Positions 1 to 10,802 of a stretch of DNA of 64,000 nt are shown here, piece after piece. Within the stretch, counting starts at the first letter, position 1; each line of letters starts with the position of its first letter. The stretch covers positions 79,278,756 through 79,342,755 of the forward strand of contig CM060731.1 of the NCBI GenBank assembly GCA_030704615.1, in the 5' to 3' direction. The DNA comes from Takakia lepidozioides (lineage: Eukaryota > Streptophyta > Takakiopsida > Takakiales > Takakiaceae). Both the position numbers and the translations under genes were made by a program. Below the pieces are notes generated by a model. That model did no database searches and was not told the origin of the DNA. It saw only the letters and a list, made by a program, of their open reading frames with translations.

Positions 1-26
1 ATCAATTCGGAACGGAGAGAACGAAC

Positions 27-3000
27 CTGTGGACACAGAAAGATCGACCACCCGTGTAGAGTGGTGGCTGCATGACTCCAACAGTATTTGCATGAACGTT
101 GGGGATTTTTCCTTTACACCTCTCCAGGGAGTGCCATCAAGTCTCTTCAGGGTCTGACTGGACTGAATGAAGTTGTACAAAATGTCATCGACATGCGGCT
201 CATAGGGGGGGTTGACGAAACAACCCTGGTCAAAAATCTCAAAGCTGCGGATGGAGGATGGTGTCTTGGAGGTGCGAATCCTCCGCAGGCAGATCGCCTC
301 GAACATCCTCGTCAACCAAAGATAGCAGGTTAGTGTGGTAAACACAATCTATAGTGGAAGTGTGTACATAGGCTATTCAGAACTCAGGCACAAAACAATC
401 ATTTTTATCACGAATCGGTGATGATAGGTGTCGATCATGACAGATTCTACTAGAGTGGAGCTGCAGAGAACATTGAAACTCATCATGAAAGCATAAGCAG
501 AAGGGAGACGACATACCAGCTGACCAGGGAAACCCCCTTTCACAAGGTAGAGGCTGTTCACACAATTCCATGTGCGCAAAACTTCAAACCCTGAAGACTT
601 GAGGTATGATGCCAATGCCCGACGACTATCATTGTCATATGACTGAAAAAGCAGAAGTGTCCTTGCATCAGAGAGGAAATTATTACAGAACCCGAAAACC
701 CAACTCCAGTAGTTGTCCTCGAATTTGTTCCAGCCTGGCGTCTTGCCCTTTGGAAGAACTTCTGGCACAGCCTGGCCATCCGGGATGTCGAGAATGACAA
801 TGTCAGCCGCATATGTTTTCTGCACACCGCACACGAAGGTGGGACCTGTGCTCACCTGCAACAGACATGTTTTTTATAAGAACGATGGCAAGAATGTTTT
901 CAAAGAACCAGACTGAAATACTGCCAATGAAACTTTCAGAGAAAAAAAAAAGAAATTGGAAGTCTCACCAGATTGAGGAATGAGATTATGTTGTCCCAGG
1001 TAGGCGAAGGCACCCCAATGTATCCTCTCTTTCGACTCTGCATCATCGCCAGCCAACCCTCATTGACAATTTTAATCTCTCCTGCCGAATCAGAACGGGA
1101 AGGGTGTGGCTTGGCATCGAACACGCACTGAACTGTGCGAGTATATCTTCCAGCAGTGAAGTCCTGCCCACTCTCCATCTCCTTTTCTTTCTCCTTCCCC
1201 TTGTCATTTTCCTTCTCTTTGGACTTGTCTTTGTCCTTTGGCTTTGCTGGTGAGATGGCTATGACATCAAGAGCCTTGTCTTTTGGTTTGCGGCCCGCCT
1301 TCTTTCCCTTCTGCGGCGTTCCCTGAGCATCAGGCTCCTTGGCAGCCAATGTTGCTATGTTTCTTTGGTACTCTTCGTCAGTCAGAGGCGCCAACATCTC
1401 AACATTATTGTTCAAATATTTCATATGCTGTTCTTGAAAGGTCGTGTGCTCCGGTGGGCAGTCAAGGTACCAGCCACAGTCTCTGAAGTGAGAAGGACTC
1501 CAGTCTTTCAATATCCCTGCAGTATACATGGTTGGATCGTTTGCAAGGTCCGACCACATGTCAAGATAGTCTGGAATACCGCTCAGGTGATTTCCTTCCA
1601 TAAGCACATATTTCGTGTACCTGTTAAACAGAAGATAAATCCCAACCCACCAAAGCGCGAAGTGAGTAAGATACAAGTAGCACAGAATGAAATGGCTCTA
1701 AGAACTGCTCCAAGGACCTTTCAGGACTACACGACTGCTCCGGATGTGAATGTCGTCAACGCCATTCAAAACATTCCATTCAATGATACTGTAAAAACAC
1801 CCTAATCCACATGAATGCAAACTCTCGCTTTGGATTGACACAGACATAGAAGTGAATGTCGTCAACGACATTCACTTTGGATTTGTGAATACACTGCTAA
1901 TCAAGCCTAATGATTTCTCAAAAAAGGCAAAATCATTTGATGGAAAACAGAAAGTCGACTTAGGAACCCTCCCCAAAAACTGGTTTCCAATTGACATTCA
2001 TAACGAACATAACACTAAGGACCTCATAATAACAGTGGATGTGAATGGCGTCAACGCCATTCACAAAATTACCAACAAGGAACCATTTAATTAGCTCCCA
2101 ATCCATATAAATTCAAATTGTCGCTGGTGAATGACACAGACATAGAAGTGAATGTCGTCAACGACATTCACTCTGGATCTCTGATAACACAGCTAATCAA
2201 GCCTCAAGATTTCTCACAAGAGGCAAAAGCAATGCAGAACAACTGATTGTCTGCATTGACATTCAACAAACTGAAGTGAGGAACCCTCACTGTAAAATCT
2301 ATGGACATTACAAAAACTTACATAACTCTAAGGACCTCTCAACAACTCTGGATGTGAATGTCGTCAATGCCATTCAGGGACATTATCAATTCTAATCAGG
2401 GACACTATAATTACCCCCTAAGCTCCTAATCCAGGTGAATTCAAATTCTCGCTTAAGAATGACTCAGACAAATATGATTACAATCCTTATGAAGCCAAAT
2501 TATTTCCCAAAAAATGCAGTAGAGTTTCCAGTATGATATTGCACCTGTACACAACTTGCATCATGGCCCACTCTCCTCCAACATGACTGTCAAAGTCGTT
2601 GGACCGTAAAATGTTACCATCTTTGGAGAACTCCCGGAAAAAACAGTTTCTCCAGGTGAGACCTCTCCACTTCCTTATGTATGCCTTCAATGACATTTGG
2701 GGAGGGGAAACAATCGAAATGTTCAAGTCCTTCAAAGTCTGTTCCAGCACAATGACGACGCGCTTTTCGAGCTGCAAATTGTATATTTGTCAGTATTGCA
2801 AATAAGGTACTCATCACATAATTGAAGAAAAGAAAACGGCTTATTTGAATACACACCTGACTGTAGCCTTGTGGAGCCAGTTATCAAACACCAAATCACT
2901 GATTCCTTCCACCTTTGTGTCAGGCTGTATGGTGCTCTTTGGGAACTGATTCAAGTCCTTTACTGTCTGATCTGAGTTCCATATCTCCAGCCACCTTATT

Positions 3001-5279
3001 TTTGTTTGTGGGTCGACCATGGATATGGCCAACCGGTGCAATTTCTCCTGCTGCAACTCCGGATGCACATGCTTGTCATAGTGAGATTTGATCTGCTGAA
3101 GGAACTCAGAACCAAGTCCAGGATCTACTATTCTAAGCTGCTTTCCGAAGGCGGACATCAATTTGGTTCTTCGCATTTCAAACTCCTTCTTTATTGCTGC
3201 TTCCACACCTTTTGATGTCCTTAGTTCCTCTGGTGTAGTGCGGTAATATTCGGATTTTCCCTTCTCAGTTGCCTCTGCCAGTTCTTGTTGCATTGATTCA
3301 AATAGTGATTAGCACCGAAGGGACTACAAACATGTATTCGAAAAGTAAACCGAGTACAGACTCGAGCTTACCGCATACATGTACTCTAGAAACGCCTCTC
3401 GAGTCAAAGAATACCAAGTGCCTACAGCTCTTCCTGTTTCGCACTTCTTGATTATATTGGGTGGGAGTACTGTCCGAAAATCATCCAGCTTCATCAGACC
3501 AATCCTCTGAATTTGGAATAGTGTGTGGACCAAGCTTGTTGTCACATGCGATTTCTCTGTCGATCTGCAAAAACATTGCAAACATTGCACTCCTTAACTC
3601 TGTTTTTTGGGGATTAACAAGACACTACAGAGGGAATGAAATCTCTAGGATGACTTACTTGTTCACGTCGTGCATAGCTGTAAGAAGCCTAGCGATGTCG
3701 TTTCCAGGATCCAAAACCATTGCCTCCACAGCAACATGCTTGTCTTTGTCTTTCGCATGGTGTTTCTGGATGTATCCCATCCATGCCAGCAATCGGTGGT
3801 TGCCGTCCCAGACGTAGAACATGTGGTTGCAGAATTGTTGGGTGTTCTTTCCCATCATGAGGCCCAGCTCGAACTCCTCATTGGCATCTTTCCAGCATTC
3901 ATCCCAGTTATCACTGATCTCTGGAGACACTAATGTGATTTTCCCATTTATATCCGTTAGTGACACATAAAAAACTTGAGCACCAAGTCTGTATCCATGC
4001 ACAAAATCACTCTCCAATTTTGTTATGTCCTGGGAAAGAGGTGGACGCACAACAGGCATAGATATCATCCGGCACAGAGGGATGTCCAGACGCCCTCCAG
4101 ATACGAGCATGTCCCTTATAACCTCCTGAGAGTTTACCTTCTGGAATGACATGAGTTCTTTCACCTTGTCAAGGTAGTGCACTTCAGATTCATCTGCTTC
4201 ATCTGTATTCTCTGAGCTTTTTCCAGACTCCTCCCCATCTCCAGATCCTTTCCCCTCTGATCCTGTAGGCTTGGACCTCACAGTTTTCTGCACGATGCCA
4301 TTCAAATCTGACTGAGTAATCTGCAAATAGTGAACGGTGGTAACGACCATCACTCTGTCTCGAAGAAACTCACAAGGAATGGTGTGAAACAAATTCAGAA
4401 CCATCTACACAAGCAAAGCTGATCCTGCCGAATTCAAAACAAAAGCGAGAGCGATAGTGAACGGCGTTAACGACAATCACAAAAGATAAGGACCTGCCGG
4501 ATCGGTGTTGTGTAATGACAGATATGTGTAAGTGATTGGCGACAACGACATTCAGTATAGTTTAGGGTGGACAGTAAGTGCAGATTATTCAGATTGACTC
4601 CATTGTGATTACCGTTGCAAGCATTCACGGTTTCTGTCTATGTCGAGAGTACTTTGCAATCCATACTCTACCTGAATCGAATGGCGTTAACGACGCTCGC
4701 AATTCAGCAGACTTCAATCACATGTTCCTGCTTAAGAAGGGAAGAGGAAGGACTGCTTGAAAGGCAATCAGACAGACTGTTTGATCTGAACAACGGTGAT
4801 TGACGGTACCGTTAGTCACCCACTCATTGTGGGGTAAACCCTTAACAGAGGAGTACAAAGCAAATCACCGTTGTTTCGTGGTGATGGTCGGTAGCGACAA
4901 TCCCTTTCTGGGACATTGAACTCAATCTCTACGCAGATCTTCAACAATGAAATGTAAGTTACAGAAAACTCACTGGTGCCTTCTTAGGTTTTGAAATTGG
5001 ATCCCCTTCTGCAGCTTTCCTCTTCCCTCTCACATCTGCTGGAATTTTTGTCTGCTCTAGGGTTTCTGGACCTTCTCCCGGTTCAGCGTTCCTCGTGCTT
5101 CCACCTCCTTCAGTTTCCCTGCGAGACATCTGTGCATCCACAAGCTGGTTTCCAACGCGCACTGTTATCGCCGACTGTGTCACAGCCGCTGCCTCAGTCT
5201 CGGTCTGCCCTTGTGAATCAGTCTCCGCGTTCACCTGCTGCCTTGGCCCTGTGTTCTCCAACAAACGACGCCTCGTCAT
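27..5279 (-). pseudogene. ParB-like/DNA methyltransferase gene, MULE-1 copy, decayed
   Basis: This is the counterpart of the intact gene at 25828-31628. Exons, in transcript order, lie near 5279-4974, 4311-3659, 3564-3372, 3289-2867, 2771-2583, 1620-969, 855-517 and 312-27. The last two exons are outside the window. The ParB-like DGNHR motif, the Lys-rich linker and the DIPDG and NPPY segments are all still readable. Two splice acceptors used in the other copy have lost their AG: before exon 4 (GCAG became GCAA, near 3289) and before exon 8 (CCAG became GTTG, near 313). The exon 5 donor context also differs. Normal splicing is therefore unlikely and I call it a pseudogene, although the exons themselves contain long open frames. 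Confidence 0.75.
1746..2377. repeat. Array of ~24-bp near-palindromes in intron 5 of the MULE-1 methyltransferase gene
   Basis: Clear units start near 1746, 1852, 2041, 2148 and 2354, with a degenerate one near 2250. Each has half-site GTGAATGKCGT (K = T or G) meeting its own inverse around a TCAA/TTGA centre. Spacing is roughly 100-190 bp. More degenerate units recur in intron 1 near 4327, 4457, 4533, 4678, 4796 and 4880. The arrangement matches the other copy, so the array predates the duplication. Confidence 0.85.
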
Positions 5280-6116
5280 TTGCTCTCTTGCTCTGCGTCT
5301 CTCTCTAAGGGAAGTAAAATAAAGAGACTTTCTTGTCTTTCGTATAGTAGAAGGAACCCTCTCCAGCTTGACTACCACTCTCCCTCTAAGCGCGAAAAGT
5401 TGGAAAACGAAGTGACTCCCGATTTCTTGCGGGATTGCGTTCGTTGTTGCTTGTCTCTAGAAGCATCGGATTCCCTCTCGCGTGACCGTTACACATAGTC
5501 GTTCCCTTATTAGTGTACAGCTGTTCGAATTCAGTTATCGATGTCTGGCGTGTGTCGCCCAAAATAAACGGCGTGTTCTTTATTAGAACGGTTCCAATAT
5601 TTAAAAATAACAACGAATCCCAGAAATCTTGGCGCACAATCTTAGACAAATATATGTAAATGAACGAGAGTTTGATGACAAATTTTGGGATATCATACAC
5701 GGTCATCCTTGTTAGCCAACCCCACGTTCGTTTCACATTTTGAACTTTCCAGGTGCGCATGATCATTGGTAGTAGTATAAAGATACATTTACTTAATCTG
5801 CAATCCCACCCTCAGACCCTGTGGCATGCTTCCAGGAAGTCGGCTTGTTATTGTGTTTGTTAATGAGGTTCTGATTAACGGTTTAACAGCTGCCGACATT
5901 GCTCCTAGGGATACTCTGACCACTGGGCCCACAAGAAAAGTAATTAAAATGGACGGCTGCATATCTGGAAAGAATAACAGAATATGCACAGTCGTCGTCT
6001 GAGCTTCCTCCGCCATATTCTCTGCTCATTCTTCAACTGTGTTCTGGAGACATCAGTAAACTGATTTACACTGAAGGTCTGCGATAGCAAAGTATCAACG
6101 TACGCGAGGAAGGAAG
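5280..6116. promoter_or_regulatory. Divergent promoter region of MULE-1
   Basis: About 840 bp separate the inferred ATG of the methyltransferase (5279, minus) from the ATG of the transposase (6117, plus). No convincing ORF lies here. The homologous stretch in the other copy is 24978-25827. Shared regulation of the two genes is inferred from the head-to-head layout; no TATA box could be assigned with confidence. Confidence 0.5.
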
Positions 6117-9100
6117 ATGGCTTCCTCTGAAGCGGAGTTCTTCTCTGACGACAAACCAGTGCCGTTCTCCCAGGAAGTCCTTGACAATGGATTTGCAATT
6201 GTTCTGGAACATGTCTTGGCTACCCGTTTTCAGCTTCAGAATGGCTCCATCTTTTTGGAGAAAGAGGTGTACGATTTGAAAGGGAAGTTGTTGAAATACT
6301 CTTTCCAAAACCGTGATGAGACGGCTCATATCAGCCAGTGGAGAGTGCGCCCTGGTCGATACAGAGTACTTGGAGAGCCTTGGCGAAAGTCCCTTGGGTC
6401 ATATGTGACGCCCGGGACTGCTGCTTTGGTCGTTGAAGACAAGAGGGAGGTGGTGGTGAAAAAAGAACAGACGTCCTCCACTCCAATCGTTGAGCTTTCG
6501 GATTCGTCCGATGATGACATAAGTGAAATTCCAAATCCAGTCCTTCCTATTGTGGTTGGAGAAGCTGATGAAGAAGAGATTTGTAGTGTCATTCCAAAAT
6601 TACGGGCGATGGGAGGAATGGCTGGATTCAAAAGTGAGTTGTGAGGAATTGATTGGGAATCTTTGAAGCAGGTGCCTGTGAAGTTCTTGCCAGAGACTTT
6701 TGATGGCGATATCCTATTCGAGCTGCCTCCTCCTCCGCGAGTTGGAGGTGTAACAATCATGATGCATGGAATGGACAAGAAACACGACGGGCACCCGTGG
6801 TGCAGAACAAAAACATCCAATATTCAGAATGATGACAAGCTTGTTTTCAGGAGAACAGTTTGCAATGGACACCTTAGGTGTGATAATTTGAATTGCAGAC
6901 ACTTTCTTCAGTCTGGGGTTCATAATCAAAGCGAATGGGAGGGTCTGGCGGAAAATCCATTTCAGCCTGGGACTGCCCCTCCACCGGCAAACACTTTCGT
7001 CTGCAAATTCTGCAAACTTGTGCTATCCTGCTTGGCGCTCTGCGGAGCAAGAATGTACTATGTTGTCCACCGTTTGAAAACAATGACAAGAGCTTGTGTG
7101 CATTTTGGATTCCATAACCATCCTGTCTCGAAGGGGGATTACAAGGAGAGTGTTGAGACAGTATCGAGGTTGATTAAACAGGAGTTTGGGAGAAACCCAT
7201 CCGCAACAACATCTGCAATTGCTCTTGGCGCAAGCAAGTCCTTCTTGGAAAGCCATATTTTGAGTGGAGGGGATTTTGTGGGGACTAAACTTGACGGTGC
7301 AGCATTGGACCTGGTCATGGATCATTTCTCCACTTTAAGTTCACCTAACATTCGGCATCAGATCAATGCATTACGAATGGGCTCTGGTATCAGAGGCTAC
7401 ATAGACAACATTTTGGAGTTGAAACGAGTGAGCAAGTACGATTACATCCAGGACAATGTATTCCCAGGTCAAGGTGCCATCAAAGTTTTTCTTTTCAAAA
7501 TGTCGACTGTTGGGGAGAGCAGTGGGGTTAGCCTCGTGAAGCGGATGCAGAAGACTGGGGACTTGCAAAACTGTTTTCTTATGTTTGATCATGTGAAACG
7601 AGTGAAGGATTGGACGACAATGGCTTGTCATGTCTACGATCCAGTGTACCAATGAATTATGACAATTGCAGTTTGTGACATGCAATCCGAGGATACGGAA
7701 TCCCAGAAGCTCATGTGGAATTCCCTGATATGTGTCATGGGCTGCCATCTCCAAATTTCGCAGGTTTCATGGCGGATAGTGCTCAAGCAAATTTCAATGT
7801 TGTTCGTATTGTCTTCGGATCGGGCGACCCAAAAGTGCCAATGCGAGGAAGAGAGCGTACATGTCTATTCCATTGGACACAATCTCTGGAAAAACATACA
7901 AAGTCGGACATCAAACCAGAGATGCAGACTCAGCACCGTAAATTGTGCAAAGAGTACAAAGATGCTAGAATAATGAAGGAGGCGGACACTTTGTTCCAGA
8001 CAATTCGTGCCTGGTGGTTCTCTTCTGGAGCTGCATCACTTGAGAGTATGAGAGCATTGGAAGATTGGCTGGCGTTTTGGCACTTCCGGTATAGACAGTG
8101 GGGAGCAGCCATGGCAGTGGTACGAGGCTTATATTTCTTGCTTTATTCATACATTTACTTTCCATTTTATTGTCTCCTCGCTTTCTTTATGTTGTTTTCT
8201 GTTCACTGTTTTGAAGTATGGTTCTGCACTTTGCAGAACATGTCCATTGAGGAAAGTGCGGACATGCCATCTTGCAATTTGGCAGAAACTGTGCACAATG
8301 CATGGTTGCAGCAGTCTGGGAAACGAGGTCAGGATTTGTATGTGGCAACAACAGATGATTTGATACGTGCCTTGCAACAACAAACCCGATACCGTGATTT
8401 CTTACGAGGTAGGGTTGGTGGCAAGGGTCCGGACAAATGGGAGTTGATGTTGCGTGTTGCAAACAGATCTGGGGATCCAATGAAGATAGCACGGGCGGTG
8501 AGCATGTATGCCCAGGGAACGCCACTTGTTTCTAGAGTTCCACATCTTGAAGGGGAGGAGAGATTCGGCTCCTGTAAGAGGAAATTGAATACTCCACCTG
8601 GTTCGGATTCCGATTCCCACAGGGCAGACCGTGATAACTTCTCGAAGCCTCGTGTTCCCCTGCATGACAGCTCCATGTCCGGAACCTCCATTGTGGAGGA
8701 ACCTCCAACACGACGGCAAGCTCCAGCATCAAACAGTGCCACTGAAATGGTGCAGGAGAGAAACAACCCCCTTGATGTGCTTGAGTCCGCATGCCCCGAC
8801 CACGTTTGACACATAGAACGCACAAGTGTAGGGTCTCGTGTGAAATGTACAGCGATCAGGGCAACTAATTTCGAGAAGTGCACTTCATCTATATCCAGAG
8901 GTGGTGCCCGAACTCCTGCTCCGACTTTCACGGGCTTGATGCGTCCATACGGTCAACCAGAAGCCAAGAACCACAAGTTCTGGTTCTGCGCAGATGATTG
9001 TGCTAGATGTGTGCATGGAACTGTGCGTCCTTCCGTAATGATGAAGCCATCTCCTCCAACCATTTTGGCCCGTGAAGGTGGGAACACATCTCAGTTTTCA

Positions 9101-9623
9101 GGAGATTGAAATGCTGGAGGAGGCAGGTTTTTCCCTTGCGAGATAACCCCAACTCCATACATGTGCTACTACTTCTGCATCCTCCTGGGTCCCCCCGGCA
9201 AATCCTGACTTGTGGCCAACCAAACGAGATGGAAAGCTCGTTCGGCATTTCCCTCCAACCGCTGAACACTTTGGCAAAGTGGAGTCCGCAAGAATGCTCC
9301 AAGCTCGTGTTGGAAGCACCACAAAAGTACCCCATCCAGGATATGGTCGGGTATTCACAATCATCACTTCCACATCTGCTGTTCATGACAGGACCTACGA
9401 CATCACAGTTTCCAATTTCCCCAATTGCACATGTCCTGATTTTGTGAATATGCTATCAACCAGTTTGGGCAAGAGAGGTAAATTCATACCCTGCAAACAT
9501 TTGTATTTCATATTTTTGAAGAGGATGGTTTGCGATCCCAAACGTGACAACTTAATTCACCAGGCCACTATGAGTTTCAATGAGGTCGATACTCTATTGC
9601 AGCGGGATACAACACATGGGTAG
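6117..9623 (+). pseudogene. MULE transposase with SWIM zinc finger, MULE-1 copy, broken
   Basis: The frame begins MASSEAEFFSDDKP. It carries a Cys/His-rich region ending HFGFHNHPV (like the zinc fingers of WRKY-GCM1/FAR1-type transposases), a MULE core with FMADSAQANFN and CLFHWTQSL, and a C-terminal SWIM finger (CTCPDF, then PCKHLYF). An intron lies at about 8120-8236. Relative to the other copy there are in-frame stops at 6642 (CGA to TGA), 7653 (CGA to TGA), 8807 (TGG to TGA) and near 9146 (CAA to TAA), plus a one-base insertion near 9062. All four stops are C-to-T or G-to-A transitions. A further frame change near 7735 is shared by both copies. It would have catalysed cut-and-paste transposition; it cannot make a full protein now. 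Confidence 0.88.
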
Positions 9624-10225
9624 CATCAACTATGCAATGTGGTATGTGGACGACCATGATTTGAAATGTGTAATTCACATCAATTCGTCGGCGGTGCAAT
9701 GATATGGCCTCCAACTATACGGAGTGAGCTCTGAGTGGCAACTTTTAAAAGCACATTTGTCATTGCACCATTCGAAGTCTACATGTCTTGCTATCGCTAT
9801 GCACTACAATCATCTTTTGAAGATGATCCTAACTGTCATTGTTATTTGAGGAGGGAGAAAGGTCTTCCCGTGGCAGCCTTTATGGCGCACACTTTGTGAG
9901 GATATTTTCTCGTCCTCGTAATTGTAAAAGTGAAACAAGCATTTGTAATTGCACAATGTTGGATGCTACAATTGTAGGCCTCATGGTAGTCTTGATTCTA
10001 TTTAGGCAAGATTCCCTGCATTAATTCCACGGTCATAGGACCATCCTCGGTTATAGGCGGCGCATATTAATGCTGACGTGGCAGATGACGGACAGTGCCA
10101 CGTCATCATTTGCCACCACATCAGCATGCTGACATGACGCTCACGCCACGTCAGCGTGGGTGCAGGCTCACGCCACGTCAGCTGGCGTGAGCGTACGCTC
10201 GCGCGCTCATGCCATTGCGTCGTCG
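9624..10225. repeat. Subterminal region of MULE-1
   Basis: Non-coding. From about 10078 to 10225 it holds several copies of a GCCACGTCAGC / TGACGTGGC motif in both orientations, then a palindrome-like GCGTGAGCGTACGCTCGCGC, ending in GCCATTGCGTCGTCG. The same motifs occur at both ends of MULE-2, which supports this as the transposon end. Confidence 0.75.
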
Positions 10226-10802
10226 ATTGAGGGTTGCCTCAGTGGAGTCCAAGTTTTGCTGATTAGCTTGAAGCATAAAAAAGGTATCATCGACAAACAT
10301 TGAGTCAATGACCTAGGATCTTTGCTTGGTAATGTAGATGGTTATCCTGAGTCCTTTGATCTGCGTGTCATTCTGAATCATGTATTCCAAGGAGTCTGCC
10401 ACGACAAGGAAAAGGAATGGAGAAAGAGGACAGCCCTGGCGTACTGATCTCTGTAGGGGGAAGGAGGCTGAAAGTTGACCATTAAGAATGATTCTACTTG
10501 ATGAAGAGGTTAGGAGAATCTGAACCCATTTACAGAAAGACTGTGGGAACCTAATCCTTGATAGGGCTGCCAGTAGAAAGCTCCACTCAACTCTATCAAA
10601 GGCCTTCTCAAAATCTAGGAGGAGCATGGCTATTGCTTGGTTAGTTCTGTGAGCAAAATGGGGGAGCTCTTGAGCTAACAGCAGGTTGTCTAAGATATAC
10701 CTTCCTTTCACAAACCCTGTCTGGTTGGGGCGAATGATGGAAGGAAGGAGTGGTTGAAGGCGCAAAGCCAGAGCCTTTGCCACTATCTTGTAAGCCACAT
10801 TC
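10226..10802 (-). mobile_element. LINE (L1-like) reverse transcriptase fragment
   Basis: On the minus strand the peptide reads from NVAYKIVAKALALRLQP through the RT blocks NQTGFVKGR, LLLDFEKAFDRVEW and QGCPLSPFLFLVVAD. It continues past a frame break to FVDDTFFML, the position of the catalytic (Y/F)xDD box, near 10290. The fragment lacks both ends. It is abutted by the MULE-1 terminus on the left and by the CACTA terminus on the right, so it looks like an older insertion cut by two later ones. It is not expected to be active. Confidence 0.85.

Larger units (their letters stand above)
1..10225. mobile_element. MULE-1: large Mutator-like element, left part cut by the window edge
   Basis: This copy is an inverted, diverged duplicate of the complete element at 20874-32324. 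Position 1 here corresponds to about 31.03 kb there. Gene order is methyltransferase (minus strand, 27-5279), divergent promoter, transposase (plus strand, 6117-9623), then a subterminal repeat zone. The right end is placed at 10225 because similarity to the terminus of the other copy stops after GCCATTGCGTCGT. The next bases read into a LINE reverse-transcriptase frame. The other terminus and its target duplication lie outside the window. Both genes carry disabling changes, so this copy looks dead. Confidence 0.85.
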
